A stretch of DNA of 64,000 bases, taken from NCBI RefSeq assembly GCF_003725535.1, contig NZ_RJSF01000019.1, positions 456,875 to 520,874 on the forward strand, written 5' to 3'. This document shows, one piece after another, positions 45,818 through 54,205 of the stretch. Position 1 is the first letter of the stretch. The number at the start of each line of letters is the position of its first letter. The notes under the pieces were generated by a model that saw only the letters and a program-made list of their open reading frames with translations, was not told the origin of the DNA and did no database searches. The translations under genes were made by a program, and so were the position numbers. Source of the stretch: Nocardioides pocheonensis. Lineage in GTDB: Bacteria > Actinomycetota > Actinomycetes > Propionibacteriales > Nocardioidaceae.

Positions 45818-47944
45818 ATGCGCCCCGTCACCGATCTCGAGCGCCGCGTCGCGCCGTTCGAGGTGATCTCCGACTACGTGCCCTCCGGTGACCAGCCGAC
45901 CGCGATCGAGGAGATCGACCAGCGGATCAACGCGGGGGAGAAGGACGTCGTGCTGCTGGGTGCCACCGGCACCGGCAAGACCGCGACCGTGGCCTGGGCC
46001 GCGGAGCGGCTGCAGCGCCCGATGCTCGTGATGCAGCCGAACAAGACGCTCGCGGCCCAGTTCGCCAACGAGCTGCGCCAGCTGATGCCGAACAACGCGA
46101 TCGAGTACTTCGTCTCCTACTACGACTACTACCAGCCCGAGGCCTACGTCCCGCAGACCGACACCTACATCGAGAAGGACTCCTCGATCAACGAGGAGGT
46201 GGAGCGGCTGCGGCACTCCGCGACCAACTCGCTGCTCACCCGGCGCGACGTGATCGTGGTCTCCACGGTGTCGTGCATCTACGGCCTCGGCACCCCGCAG
46301 GAGTACGTCGACCGGATGCTGCGGCTCCGGGTCGGCCTGGAGATGGACCGCGACGAGGTGCTGCGCCGGCTCGTCCAGATCCAGTACACCCGCAACGACC
46401 TGTCCTTCACCCGCGGCACGTTCCGCGTGCGGGGCGACACCCTGGAGATCTTCCCGGTCTACGAGGAGATGGCCGTCCGGGTGGAGTTCTTCGGTGACGA
46501 GATCGAGCGGTTGATGACGCTCCACCCGGTCACCGGCGAGGTGCTCACCGAGGACCCCGAGCTCTACGTGTTCCCGGCGACCCACTACGTCGCCGGCCCG
46601 GAGCGCATGGAGCGCGCGATCGCCGGCATCGAGGCCGAGCTCGAGGAGCAGGTGGCGTTCTTCGAGCGGCAGGGCAAGCTCCTCGAGGCACAGCGCCTGC
46701 GGATGCGCACGTCGTACGACGTCGAGATGATGCGGCAGGTGGGCTCGTGCTCCGGCATCGAGAACTACTCGATGCACATCGACGGCCGCAGCCGCGGCAG
46801 CGCCCCCAACTGCCTGCTGGACTACTTCCCCGAGGACTTCGTGCTGGTGGTCGACGAGTCGCACGTCGCCGTCCCGCAGATCGGCGGCATGTACGAGGGC
46901 GACATGTCGCGGAAGCGCAACCTCGTCGACCACGGGTTCCGGCTGCCGAGCGCGATGGACAACCGACCGCTGAAGTGGGAGGAGTTCCTCGACCGGATCG
47001 GCCAGACCATCTACCTCTCGGCGACCCCGGGTGACTACGAGCTGTCGCGGGTCACGGGCTCCGACGGCGTCCCGCAGGTGGTCGAGCAGATCATCCGGCC
47101 GACCGGGCTGATCGACCCCGAGGTGATCATCAAGCCGACCAAGGGCCAGATCGACGACCTGATCGGCGAGATCAACGCCAGGGTCGAGCGCAACGAGCGC
47201 GTCCTGGTCACGACGCTGACCAAGAAGATGTCCGAGGACCTCACCGACTACCTCCTCGAGAACGGCGTCCGCACGCGCTACCTGCACTCCGAGGTCGACA
47301 CGCTCAAGCGGATCGAGCTGCTCCGCGACCTGCGGCTGGGGGAGTACGACGTGCTCGTCGGCATCAACCTCCTCCGCGAGGGCCTCGACCTGCCGGAGGT
47401 GTCGCTGGTCGCGATCCTCGACGCCGACAAGGAGGGCTTCCTGCGCTCGGACAAGTCCCTGATCCAGACGATCGGGCGCGCGGCCCGCAACGTGTCCGGC
47501 CAGGTGCACATGTACGCCGACAAGATCACCCCGTCGATGGAGAAGGCCATCGAGGAGACCAACCGGCGCCGGGCCAAGCAGGTCGCCTACAACACCGCGC
47601 ACGGTGTCGACCCGCAGCCGCTGCGCAAGAAGATCGCCGACATCACCGAGATGCTCGCCCGCGAGGACGAGAGCACCCAGGAGCTGCTGGCCACCTGGCA
47701 GGGCACCGGAGCCCGGGGCGACAAGAGCAAGAAGGCGCCCGTGCCCGGCCTCTCCCGCATGCACGACCGCCTGCCGGACACCGCCGGGCTGCCCTCCAGC
47801 GACCTCGCCGAGCTGGTCCAGCAGCTCACCGAGCAGATGCACGCCGCCGCCGCCGAGCTGCAGTTCGAGGTCGCCGCCCGGCTCCGCGACGAGATCTCCG
47901 AGCTCAAGAAGGAGTTGCGCCAGATGATGGAGGCCACCCGGTGA
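45818..47944 (+). CDS. uvrB: UvrABC system protein B
   Basis: A 708-residue nucleotide-excision-repair helicase that receives damaged DNA from UvrA and positions UvrC. Features are Walker [14 protein letters not shown] (about 46), the beta-hairpin [21 protein letters not shown] (about 98-118, strand-separating), the helicase motif II VVDESH (about 344), motif [11 protein letters not shown] (about 547) and a C-terminal UVR motif [16 protein letters not shown] (about 688) that binds UvrC. TAGGCT lies 6 nt before the ATG, suggesting a leaderless promoter. The stop is immediately followed by a repeat element. Confidence 0.97.
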   Translation: MRPVTDLERRVAPFEVISDYVPSGDQPTAIEEIDQRINAGEKDVVLLGATGTGKTATVAWAAERLQRPMLVMQPNKTLAAQFANELRQLMPNNAIEYFVSYYDYYQPEAYVPQTDTYIEKDSSINEEVERLRHSATNSLLTRRDVIVVSTVSCIYGLGTPQEYVDRMLRLRVGLEMDRDEVLRRLVQIQYTRNDLSFTRGTFRVRGDTLEIFPVYEEMAVRVEFFGDEIERLMTLHPVTGEVLTEDPELYVFPATHYVAGPERMERAIAGIEAELEEQVAFFERQGKLLEAQRLRMRTSYDVEMMRQVGSCSGIENYSMHIDGRSRGSAPNCLLDYFPEDFVLVVDESHVAVPQIGGMYEGDMSRKRNLVDHGFRLPSAMDNRPLKWEEFLDRIGQTIYLSATPGDYELSRVTGSDGVPQVVEQIIRPTGLIDPEVIIKPTKGQIDDLIGEINARVERNERVLVTTLTKKMSEDLTDYLLENGVRTRYLHSEVDTLKRIELLRDLRLGEYDVLVGINLLREGLDLPEVSLVAILDADKEGFLRSDKSLIQTIGRAARNVSGQVHMYADKITPSMEKAIEETNRRRAKQVAYNTAHGVDPQPLRKKIADITEMLAREDESTQELLATWQGTGARGDKSKKAPVPGLSRMHDRLPDTAGLPSSDLAELVQQLTEQMHAAAAELQFEVAARLRDEISELKKELRQMMEATR

Positions 47945-48093
47945 GCGCCGCCGCGCACGCACGCTGGCTGCGTTGTCCTCGGTCGACGGCCGCTCCGCTG
48001 CGCTCCGCACCAGGCCGCCTTCCCTCGTCCGCCTTGCCATCGCACGCGCGGGACGACGCTCACTTCATGAGCGCCGCCCGGCACGCACGCTGG
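47942..48093. repeat. Intergenic mosaic element flanked by 26-bp direct repeats (copy 1)
   Basis: A 26-bp sequence starting at the uvrB stop (TGAGCGCCGCCGCGCACGCA at 47942) recurs at 48068-48093 with two mismatches. Between the copies lies TGGCTGCGTTGTCCTC (47965-47980) and CGTCCGCCTTGCC (48026-48038). The same two blocks occur in the same order at 51835-51893. The layout suggests a roughly 100-126-bp element that entered next to the start of the DivIVA-domain gene and duplicated flanking DNA. Confidence 0.6.
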
Positions 48094-48101
48094 AGGCGGC
48101 C

Positions 48102-48416
48102 ATGACCCAGGCGTACGGCGACCTCGTCGAGGCGATCACGAACGCGACCTTCCGACCGGTCCGGGTGCGCGAGGGCTACGACATGGCCGGCGTCGACGCC
48201 CTGCTCGACCGGGTCGTGGCCGCGCTCGGTCGCGGCGAGCCGGTCGGCCCCGTCCTGGACGAGGCGCGGCTGGCACACGTGCGCCTGCGCGAGGGCTACG
48301 ACATCGGCGAGGTGGACGCCTTCCTCGAGGTGGTGCGCCGCTCGGCGCCCTCGCCCGAGGCGCCCGCCATCCCTCCGCAGCGGTCGAGCACGGTGCGCGA
48401 GCCCGGCGCCGGTTGA
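48102..48416 (+). CDS. Small DivIVA-domain protein
   Basis: A 104-residue protein with two copies of the DivIVA-type motif VREGYDMAGVDALLDRVVAAL (about 23-43) and LREGYDIGEVDAFLEVVRRS (about 63-82). Each matches the R-x-GY-x3-VD-x-FL signature seen in the N-terminal domain of DivIVA/Wag31. It lacks the long coiled coil of true Wag31, so it may bind membrane or partner proteins in polar growth without forming scaffolds. GGAGGCGGCC precedes the ATG at 48102. It overlaps the next gene by one base (TGATG). Confidence 0.72.
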   Translation: MTQAYGDLVEAITNATFRPVRVREGYDMAGVDALLDRVVAALGRGEPVGPVLDEARLAHVRLREGYDIGEVDAFLEVVRRSAPSPEAPAIPPQRSSTVREPGAG

Positions 48417-48820
48417 TGGACGTGCAGGCCCTGCAGGAGCACTGCCTCGCGCTGCCCGGCGCGTGGCCGGACAACCCGTGGGAGCACGACCACCCCGTGA
48501 TCAAGGTCGGGGAGGGTGAGCGGGGCAAGATCTTCGCCTTCCTCGGAGCCGACACCGTCGGCGTGAAGGCCGGGCGGAGCCGCGAGGTCGCCGACGCCTG
48601 GCTCGACCGCTACCCCGACGACGCGTCCGTGATGGCCTACATCGGCCGGTCCGGCTGGAACTCCCTCTCCCTGAGCGGCACGATCCCGGACGACGAGCTG
48701 GTCGAAGCCGTGGAGGACTCCTACCGGCTCGTCGTCGAGGGCCTGCCGAAGAAGCATCGGCCGGCCGGCTGGGAGACCGTCGCCGGCGAGGCCGCCGACC
48801 CGGACCAGGAGGACCGATGA
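48416..48820 (+). CDS. MmcQ/YjbR family protein
   Basis: A 134-residue MmcQ/YjbR-type protein (CyaY-like fold). Typical parts are LQEHCLALPGAWPDNPWEHDHPVIKVG (about 5-31, key part LPGA...PW), KIFAFLG (about 38), VMAYIGRSGWNSLSLSG (about 75-91) and the C-terminal ELVEAVEDSYRLVVEGLPKK. These proteins are often labelled DNA-binding, but function is unproven. The ATG overlaps the previous stop (TGATG); a TTG 3 bp earlier is in frame. It is coupled to the VOC-family gene by ATGA. Confidence 0.82.
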   Translation: MDVQALQEHCLALPGAWPDNPWEHDHPVIKVGEGERGKIFAFLGADTVGVKAGRSREVADAWLDRYPDDASVMAYIGRSGWNSLSLSGTIPDDELVEAVEDSYRLVVEGLPKKHRPAGWETVAGEAADPDQEDR

Positions 48821-49278
48821 CCGACCCGACCGGCGACACCGTCCGCGAGGTGCAGATCACCTTCGACTGCGCCGACCCCGGTGCCCAGGCGGAGTTCTGG
48901 GCGGCCGCTCTCGGCTACCGGCTGCAGCCGCCGCCTCCGGGCTTCGACACCTGGGACGCCGCGCTCGACTCCCTCGGCGTTCCGGCGGACCGGCGCAACG
49001 ACCGGTCCGCGATCGTGCCGCCCGAGGGCGCGAGCGGCCCGCGCGTGTTCTTCCAGCGCGTGCCGGAGGGCAAGACCGCGAAGAACCGCGTGCACCTCGA
49101 CGTACGGGCCGCACCCGGGCTCGAGGGCGAGGCCCGGATGCAGCGGCTCGGAGAGGCGCGCGACCGGCTGGTCGCGCTCGGCGCCCGCGAGACGGGCCGG
49201 TTCGAGCCGGGCGAGGAGATGAGCGGCGGCTTCATCGTCATGAGCGATCCCGAGGGCAACGAGTTCTGCCTCGACTGA
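48817..49278 (+). CDS. VOC-family (glyoxalase-like) protein
   Basis: A 153-residue vicinal-oxygen-chelate protein. The two beta-alpha-beta-beta-beta modules are visible: VREVQITFDCADPGAQAEFWAAALGYRL (about 9-36) and RVHLDVRAAPGLEGEARM (about 91-108), ending MSDPEGNEFCLD (about 142-153), a typical C-terminal metal-site strand. The substrate is unknown; members include glyoxalases, dioxygenases and antibiotic-resistance proteins. It is the last gene of a three-gene unit after uvrB. Confidence 0.83.
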   Translation: MTDPTGDTVREVQITFDCADPGAQAEFWAAALGYRLQPPPPGFDTWDAALDSLGVPADRRNDRSAIVPPEGASGPRVFFQRVPEGKTAKNRVHLDVRAAPGLEGEARMQRLGEARDRLVALGARETGRFEPGEEMSGGFIVMSDPEGNEFCLD

Positions 49279-49293
49279 CTGACCGAGGACGCG

Positions 49294-49971
49294 TCAGCGG
49301 TCGCGGCGCACCGTGAGCCCGACCAGCCGGGCGACCACCAGGGCGATGTACATCACTCCGGCGAGCTGCTCCAGCATCACCACCGAGCGGGCGTGCGCCA
49401 ACGTCGGCGCCACGTCGGACAGGCCGACACTCGTCAGGGTCGTGAACGACAGGTAGAGCAGCTCGAACCATCCGCGGGGGTCGCTGGCGCCGCCCGGCGT
49501 GGCGAACGAGCCCGGCCAGACGATCTGGACGGCCGCGAAGACGTAGGTGAAACCCCAGGCGACCACCGTGAACGCGGCGCCGGTGGCGAAGAGCTCGTCG
49601 TGGGTGACGTGGTCGTCGTGGAAGAGGTACCGGATCATGGCGTAGGAGACGTAGAAGTAGAACGGCGCGTGCAGCAGCGCGCTGGTCAGCCCGATCGCGT
49701 CGTTGTGCGGGAGTGCCGCGTCGAGCACCGTGAAGACCAGGGCGGGCAGGCCGAGGGAGAACGCCACCAGGTTGAGCGCCGGCGTACGGCGCACCGCCCA
49801 GAGGGCCAGGCCGACCACGACCATGCTGACCACGCCGAGCACCGCCCGGCCCTCCCAGGAGTCGGAGAGGAACGGGTAGAGGAGCACCGCGAGCAGCTGG
49901 CAGACCAGCAGCACCGCCGACGGGTGCTCGCGCACCCGGCGCACCTCCCGGGCCATCGGTCCTGGGTCCAT
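49294..49971 (-). CDS. Ion-channel family (two-pore-helix) membrane protein
   Basis: A 225-residue membrane protein with hydrophobic segments at about 19-35, 43-62, 69-90, 100-118, 140-160 and 202-220. Near 177 the segment LYLSFTTLTSVGLSDVAP has the layout of a K+-channel pore helix and filter, although TSVGLSD replaces the usual T-V-G-Y-G-D. It therefore belongs to the ion-channel (Ion_trans_2) group but may have altered selectivity. The ATG at 49971 lies 7 nt after TAGACT, fitting leaderless transcription. A longer in-frame start upstream would add an unlikely polar tail. Confidence 0.68.
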   Translation of the reverse strand: MDPGPMAREVRRVREHPSAVLLVCQLLAVLLYPFLSDSWEGRAVLGVVSMVVVGLALWAVRRTPALNLVAFSLGLPALVFTVLDAALPHNDAIGLTSALLHAPFYFYVSYAMIRYLFHDDHVTHDELFATGAAFTVVAWGFTYVFAAVQIVWPGSFATPGGASDPRGWFELLYLSFTTLTSVGLSDVAPTLAHARSVVMLEQLAGVMYIALVVARLVGLTVRRDR

Positions 49972-50081
49972 CCGACGCAGTCTAGGAGCCGGCGGCCCGG
50001 CGGCGGCCCACGCCGCGACATAACCAAAGTCGGACGAACTCGTTGATTTCGTACAGGTCGGGGGCGCCGGTTGCGGCAAAC

Positions 50082-50095
50082 GAGAACGTGTTCTA
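50082..50095 (+). promoter_or_regulatory. KstR-type operator upstream of mce operon 2
   Basis: GAGAACGTGTTCTA matches the published KstR consensus TNNAACNNGTTNNA at 13 of 14 fixed and free positions (first T replaced by G). It contains the perfect palindrome AGAACGTGTTCT (50083-50094). It lies 64 bp before the first yrbE gene. KstR is the TetR-family repressor of cholesterol genes in Mycobacterium and Rhodococcus, and mce4 is one of its known targets. The repressor gene itself is not in this window. Confidence 0.72.
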
Positions 50096-50158
50096 GGTTT
50101 GTCGTTCACGTGCTCGCGCCCCTGTGAAGGTGACTGGGCGGATCAAGGGAGGTGTGAC

Positions 50159-50932
50159 GTGGCGGTCTCGGTTGCGTCCGTGGTCCGCGGACCCGGTGAG
50201 ATCGCCGCGATGGTCGTCGACGTCACCAAGGCCGTCTTCACCAGCCGCTTCCAGACGCGGGAGTTCATCGAGCAGGCCTGGTTCATCACCAGCGTCACGC
50301 TGATGCCCACGATCCTGGTCTCGATCCCGTTCGGTGCGGTGATCGCCCTCCAGGTGGGCAACCTGACCGGCCAGCTGGGCGCCCAGTCGTTCGCCGGAGC
50401 CAGCGCCGTGCTCGCGGTCGTCCGGGAGGCTGCCCCGATCGCGGCCGCGCTGATCATCGCCGGAGCCGCCGGGTCGGCGATCTGCTCCGACATGGGCGCA
50501 CGCAAGATCCGCGAGGAGATCGACGCCATGGAGGTCCTCGGCGTCGACCCGATCCAGCGACTGGTCGTGCCCCGCGTCCTGGCCACCGTCTTCGTGTCGG
50601 CGATGATCAACGGCATCGTCATCGCGACCGGCATCGGCGGCGGCTACTTCTTCACCGTGATCGTCCAGGGCGGCTCCGCCGGCGCGTTCCTCTCCTCCTT
50701 CACGGCCCTCGCGTCGCTGCCCGACCTCTACATCAGCATGGTCAAGGCGGTGCTCTTCGGCTACCTCGCCTCGATCGTCGGCGCCTACAAGGGGCTGAAC
50801 GCCGGCGGCGGGCCGAGCGGCGTCGGACGAGCCGTCAACGAGTCCGTGATCATCGCGTTCATGGTGCTGTTCGCGCTGAACTCCATCATCACGGCGATCT
50901 ACTTCCAGATCGTCCCCCAGAACGGGATGTGA
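50159..50932 (+). CDS. yrbEA: YrbEA/MlaE-family permease, mce operon 2 (Mce4-type)
   Basis: A 257-residue MlaE-family permease. Signature segments are FGAVIALQVGNLTGQLGAQSF (about 55-75), AGAAGSAICSDMGARKIREEIDAMEVLGV (about 102-130) and NAGGGPSGVGRAVNESVI (about 220-237). The GTG at 50159 follows AGGGAGGTGTGAC, a strong RBS; the frame is open upstream without conserved sequence. It shortens the N-terminal lead relative to operon 1. A KstR-type box 64 bp upstream suggests sterol-responsive control. The stop overlaps the next GTG. Confidence 0.92.
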   Translation: MAVSVASVVRGPGEIAAMVVDVTKAVFTSRFQTREFIEQAWFITSVTLMPTILVSIPFGAVIALQVGNLTGQLGAQSFAGASAVLAVVREAAPIAAALIIAGAAGSAICSDMGARKIREEIDAMEVLGVDPIQRLVVPRVLATVFVSAMINGIVIATGIGGGYFFTVIVQGGSAGAFLSSFTALASLPDLYISMVKAVLFGYLASIVGAYKGLNAGGGPSGVGRAVNESVIIAFMVLFALNSIITAIYFQIVPQNGM

Positions 50933-51777
50933 TCGCGGTGGCCCAGCTCGCCGAGATCGGCACCGAGTTCCTCCGCGAACGCCGCGCGCGCGTCGAGGAG
51001 CGTGGCGACCAGCTGCTGTTCTACGTCAAGGCGCTCGCCTGGACGCCCCGCGCCGTGGGTCGCTACAAGCGCGAGATCATGAACACGCTGGCCGAGGTCG
51101 CGTTCGGGGTGGGTGGCCTGTCCGTGATCGCGGGCACCGTCGGCGTGATCGCCTTCATGGCCTTCTTCGCCGGCACCGAGGTCGGCATCCAGGGCTACGC
51201 GTCCCTGAGCCAGATCGGCGTCGCGAAGTTCACCGCGTTCATCTCGGCGTACTTCAACACGCGCGAGGTGGCTCCGCTGGTGTCCTCGATCGCCCTTGCG
51301 GCCACGGTCGGGTGCGGCTACACCGCCCGGCTCGGGGCGATGCGGATCTCCGAGGAGATCGACGCCCTCGAGGTGATGGGCGTGCCGTCGCTGCCGTTCC
51401 TGGTGACCACCCGGATGATCGCCGGCTTCCTCGCGGTGATCCCGCTCTACATCGTCGCCCTGTGCGCGTCGTACCTGTCCCCGCGGCTGATCACGACGCT
51501 GATCTACCACCAGTCGCCCGGCACCTACGACCACTACTTCATCCAGTTCCTGCCGCCGATCGACATGCTCTGGTCGTTCGCGAAGCTGATCGTCCTGGCC
51601 GTCGCGATCATCCTCATCCACTGCTACTACGGCTACACCGCGTCCGGCGGGCCGGCCGGCGTGGGCGTCGCGGTCGGCAAGGCGATCCGTACGTCGATCG
51701 TCACCGTCGTGGTCGCGGACTTCTTCCTGAGCTTTGCGATCTGGGGCTCCACCACGACCGTGCGGATCACCGGGTGA
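50929..51777 (+). CDS. yrbEB: YrbEB/MlaE-family permease, mce operon 2
   Basis: A 282-residue MlaE-family permease and partner of the preceding gene. Key segments are FNTREVAPLVSSIALAATVGCGYTARLGAMRISEEIDALEVMGV (about 108-151, key part SEEIDALEVM) and ASGGPAGVGVAVGKAIRTS (about 239-257). GTG at 50929 overlaps the preceding stop (GTGA); a GTG 9 bp later is the alternative. The gap of 170 bp to mceA is unusual inside an mce operon and is filled by a repeat element. Confidence 0.92.
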   Translation: MIAVAQLAEIGTEFLRERRARVEERGDQLLFYVKALAWTPRAVGRYKREIMNTLAEVAFGVGGLSVIAGTVGVIAFMAFFAGTEVGIQGYASLSQIGVAKFTAFISAYFNTREVAPLVSSIALAATVGCGYTARLGAMRISEEIDALEVMGVPSLPFLVTTRMIAGFLAVIPLYIVALCASYLSPRLITTLIYHQSPGTYDHYFIQFLPPIDMLWSFAKLIVLAVAIILIHCYYGYTASGGPAGVGVAVGKAIRTSIVTVVVADFFLSFAIWGSTTTVRITG

Positions 51778-51782
51778 GGGCC

Positions 51783-51945
51783 AGGCCATGACTCCCACGC
51801 CCACTGCCTGCTACGCGCCGCGCTACACGGCGCCTGGCTGCGTTGTCCTCAGTCAGCGGCCAACCCCGGGCCGCTCCCTTCGTCCGCCTTGCCGTGCACC
51901 GCGTCTCGCGACGCTCGCGACGGCAGCGACGTGGGAGGCATGACC
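51783..51945. repeat. Intergenic mosaic element between yrbEB and mceA (copy 2)
   Basis: TGGCTGCGTTGTCCTC (51835-51850) and CGTCCGCCTTGCC (51881-51893) repeat the blocks found after uvrB, 30 bp apart here against 45 bp there. Similar 10-mers AGGCCATGAC (51783-51792) and GAGGCATGAC (51936-51945) lie at the two ends. The element separates mceA from the permease genes of the operon. It could form secondary structure in the mRNA. Confidence 0.55.
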
Positions 51946-51947
51946 TG

Positions 51948-53075
51948 ATGCTGGTCAACATCCACCACGACACACGGGCCGAGCACCGGCGGCTCGTGTA
52001 CGCCGGCATCGGGTTCATGACGGCCGTCGCGCTCCTGATCGCCGGGTCGATCGCGATCTACCAGAAGGTGTTCACCCCGGTGACCATGGTCACCGTCAAG
52101 GCCGACCGGGCCGGCCTCCAGCTGCCGAAGTTCGGCGACGTCCGCATCCACGGCGTCCTCGTCGGCCAGGTGCGCTCGGTCAGCCAGGACGGCCACCAGG
52201 CCGTGATCAAGCTCGGCCTCGACCCGAGTGAGGCGCGCAGGATCCCCGACAACGTCACGGTCGAGATCCGCCCGACCACGCTGTTCGGGCAGAAGTACGT
52301 CTCCTTCGTGGATCCGCCGCAGCCGTCCTCGACGCCGCTGCGCGACGGCGCGGTGATCCCGGCGTCCCGCGTCACGACGAGCGTCGAGCTGCAGCACGTC
52401 CTCGCGACCCTGTTCCCCCTGCTGCGCTCGATCCGTCCCGGTGACATCAACTCCACGCTCTACGCGCTCGCGACGGCGCTGCAGGGCCGTGGAGACCAGC
52501 TCGGCCGGACCGTGGACGACCTCGACTCCTACCTCGCGGCGATGAACGTCCAGCTGCCGACGCTGCGCAAGGACCTCCAGTCCCTGGCCTCCGTGAGCCA
52601 GACCTACGCGCTCGCCGCTCCGGACCTCGTCGACCTGCTCAAGAACGCCACCACGACCGCGCGCACCGTGGTCCAGGAGCAGCACGTGCTCAGCGGGTTC
52701 TTCTCCTCGATGACCAGTCTGTCGCAGGTCTCGACCAGGATCCTCACGACGAACGAGAAGGGGATCATCCAGGAGGGCCAGGTCGCCGCGCCGCTGATGA
52801 AGCTGCTCGACACCTACTCCCCGGAGTACACCTGCCTGCTGCAGGGCGCCGACCGGTACACCGGCCGGCTGGCCGAGATCTTCAAGGGCAACCGGGTGCG
52901 GCAGTCGATGTCGTGGGACGCCGCCCAGCGCCGGGCCTACACGACCGCCGATCGCCCGCAGTACGGCGAGATCGGCCACGGACCGTGGTGCCTGGGCCTC
53001 CCCAACCCGGCGGTCCCGTCCGGATTCCTGCCGCTGCGCAACGGCACGCACCTCGACGAACCGGGGAGGCACTGA
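51948..53075 (+). CDS. mceA: MceA-type protein, operon 2
   Basis: A 375-residue Mce protein. The anchor is LVYAGIGFMTAVALLIAGSIAIY (about 16-38). The Mce domain (about 45-130) contains RAGLQLPKFGDVRIHGVLVGQVRSV and the helical domain extends to about 330. The Cys-containing C-terminal region (YTCLLQG, HGPWCLGLPNP) matches the MceA type. The ATG at 51948 has GGGAGG about 10 nt upstream; an out-of-frame ATG lies at 51940. This is the first substrate-tube subunit after the repeat-filled gap. Confidence 0.9.
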   Translation: MLVNIHHDTRAEHRRLVYAGIGFMTAVALLIAGSIAIYQKVFTPVTMVTVKADRAGLQLPKFGDVRIHGVLVGQVRSVSQDGHQAVIKLGLDPSEARRIPDNVTVEIRPTTLFGQKYVSFVDPPQPSSTPLRDGAVIPASRVTTSVELQHVLATLFPLLRSIRPGDINSTLYALATALQGRGDQLGRTVDDLDSYLAAMNVQLPTLRKDLQSLASVSQTYALAAPDLVDLLKNATTTARTVVQEQHVLSGFFSSMTSLSQVSTRILTTNEKGIIQEGQVAAPLMKLLDTYSPEYTCLLQGADRYTGRLAEIFKGNRVRQSMSWDAAQRRAYTTADRPQYGEIGHGPWCLGLPNPAVPSGFLPLRNGTHLDEPGRH

Positions 53076-53077
53076 CC

Positions 53078-54205
53078 ATGTCCTCGCGGAACACCGTCAC
53101 CACGATGGCCGGCATCAAGCTCGGCATCTTCACCCTGGTCTCCGTCGTCGTCACCACCGTGCTGGCGATGATCATGGGCAACTTCGGGTTCGGCTCGACC
53201 ACCCAGTACAAGGCGGTCTTCAGCAGTGCCAGCCTGCTCAGCAAGGGTGACGACGTCAGGGTCGCCGGCCTGGTCGTGGGCTCGGTGAAGAACGTCCAGA
53301 TCCACGACCGCAACCACGCCCTGGTGACGTTCGCGGTCAAGAGCGACGTGCCGCTGACGACCGCGAGCCACGCGGACATCCGGTTCCTCAACCTGGTCGG
53401 CGACCGCTACCTGGCGCTGTCCCAGGGAGAACCGGGCGCGGCCCGGCTCCCCGCGCACGCGACCATCCCGATGTCGCGGACGACCCCCGCGCTCGACCTC
53501 ACCGCGCTGTTCAACGGGTTCCAGCCCCTCTTCACCGCGCTCGACCCCAAGGAGATCAACGACCTCTCGCTGAACCTGGTGAAGGTGCTCCAGGGCGAGG
53601 GCGGCACGATCCAGAGCCTGCTCGCCCGGACGGCGTCGCTGACCAACAGCCTGGCCGACCGCGACCAGCTGATCGGACAGGTGATCACCAACCTGTCCGG
53701 CATGCTGCAGACCGTCGACGCGCACCACCAGCAGCTCGACACGCTCGTCGTGCAGCTCAAGGACTGGATGACCAACCTGTCCCGCGACCGCAACGTCATC
53801 GGGCAGTCGGTGCAGAACGTCTCGACTCTCGCCGACGAGCTGGCCACGCTGCTGGTCCAGAGCCGGCCCGCGATCAAGGGCGACGTGCACCAGATCCACC
53901 GGCTCGCCGCCATCATGAAGAAGCCCGAGTCCAAGGCGATCGTCAACGAGGCCCTCGCCCGGCTGCCCGACATGTTCCGCAAGCAGGTCCGGATCGGCAG
54001 CTACGGCTCCTGGTACAACTACTACCTCTGCGACTTCGACGGCCAGATCATCCTGCCGAAGCTCTCGACGCTGACCGGCGTGCTCGGGGTCAGCTCGGTC
54101 GGTGCGGCGCTCGACAAGCTCGGGATCACCCGTGCGCTCTACGACCAGATCCAGAGCAAGCTGAACAGCCTCAGCTTCCACAGCACCGCGGCGAGGTGCG
54201 ACTGA
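53078..54205 (+). CDS. mceB: MceB-type protein, operon 2
   Basis: A 375-residue Mce protein. The anchor is GIKLGIFTLVSVVVTTVLAMI (about 12-32). The Mce domain begins YKAVFSSASLLSKGDDVRVAGLVVGSVKNV (about 45-74). The helical domain holds LFNGFQPLFTALDPKEINDLSLNLVKVLQGEGG, which is closely related to operon 1. A C-terminal segment GSYGSWYNYYLCDFDGQI (about 307-324) is typical of MceB. GGGGAGGC about 9 nt before ATG is the RBS; the gap to mceA is 2 bp. Confidence 0.9.
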   Translation: MSSRNTVTTMAGIKLGIFTLVSVVVTTVLAMIMGNFGFGSTTQYKAVFSSASLLSKGDDVRVAGLVVGSVKNVQIHDRNHALVTFAVKSDVPLTTASHADIRFLNLVGDRYLALSQGEPGAARLPAHATIPMSRTTPALDLTALFNGFQPLFTALDPKEINDLSLNLVKVLQGEGGTIQSLLARTASLTNSLADRDQLIGQVITNLSGMLQTVDAHHQQLDTLVVQLKDWMTNLSRDRNVIGQSVQNVSTLADELATLLVQSRPAIKGDVHQIHRLAAIMKKPESKAIVNEALARLPDMFRKQVRIGSYGSWYNYYLCDFDGQIILPKLSTLTGVLGVSSVGAALDKLGITRALYDQIQSKLNSLSFHSTAARCD

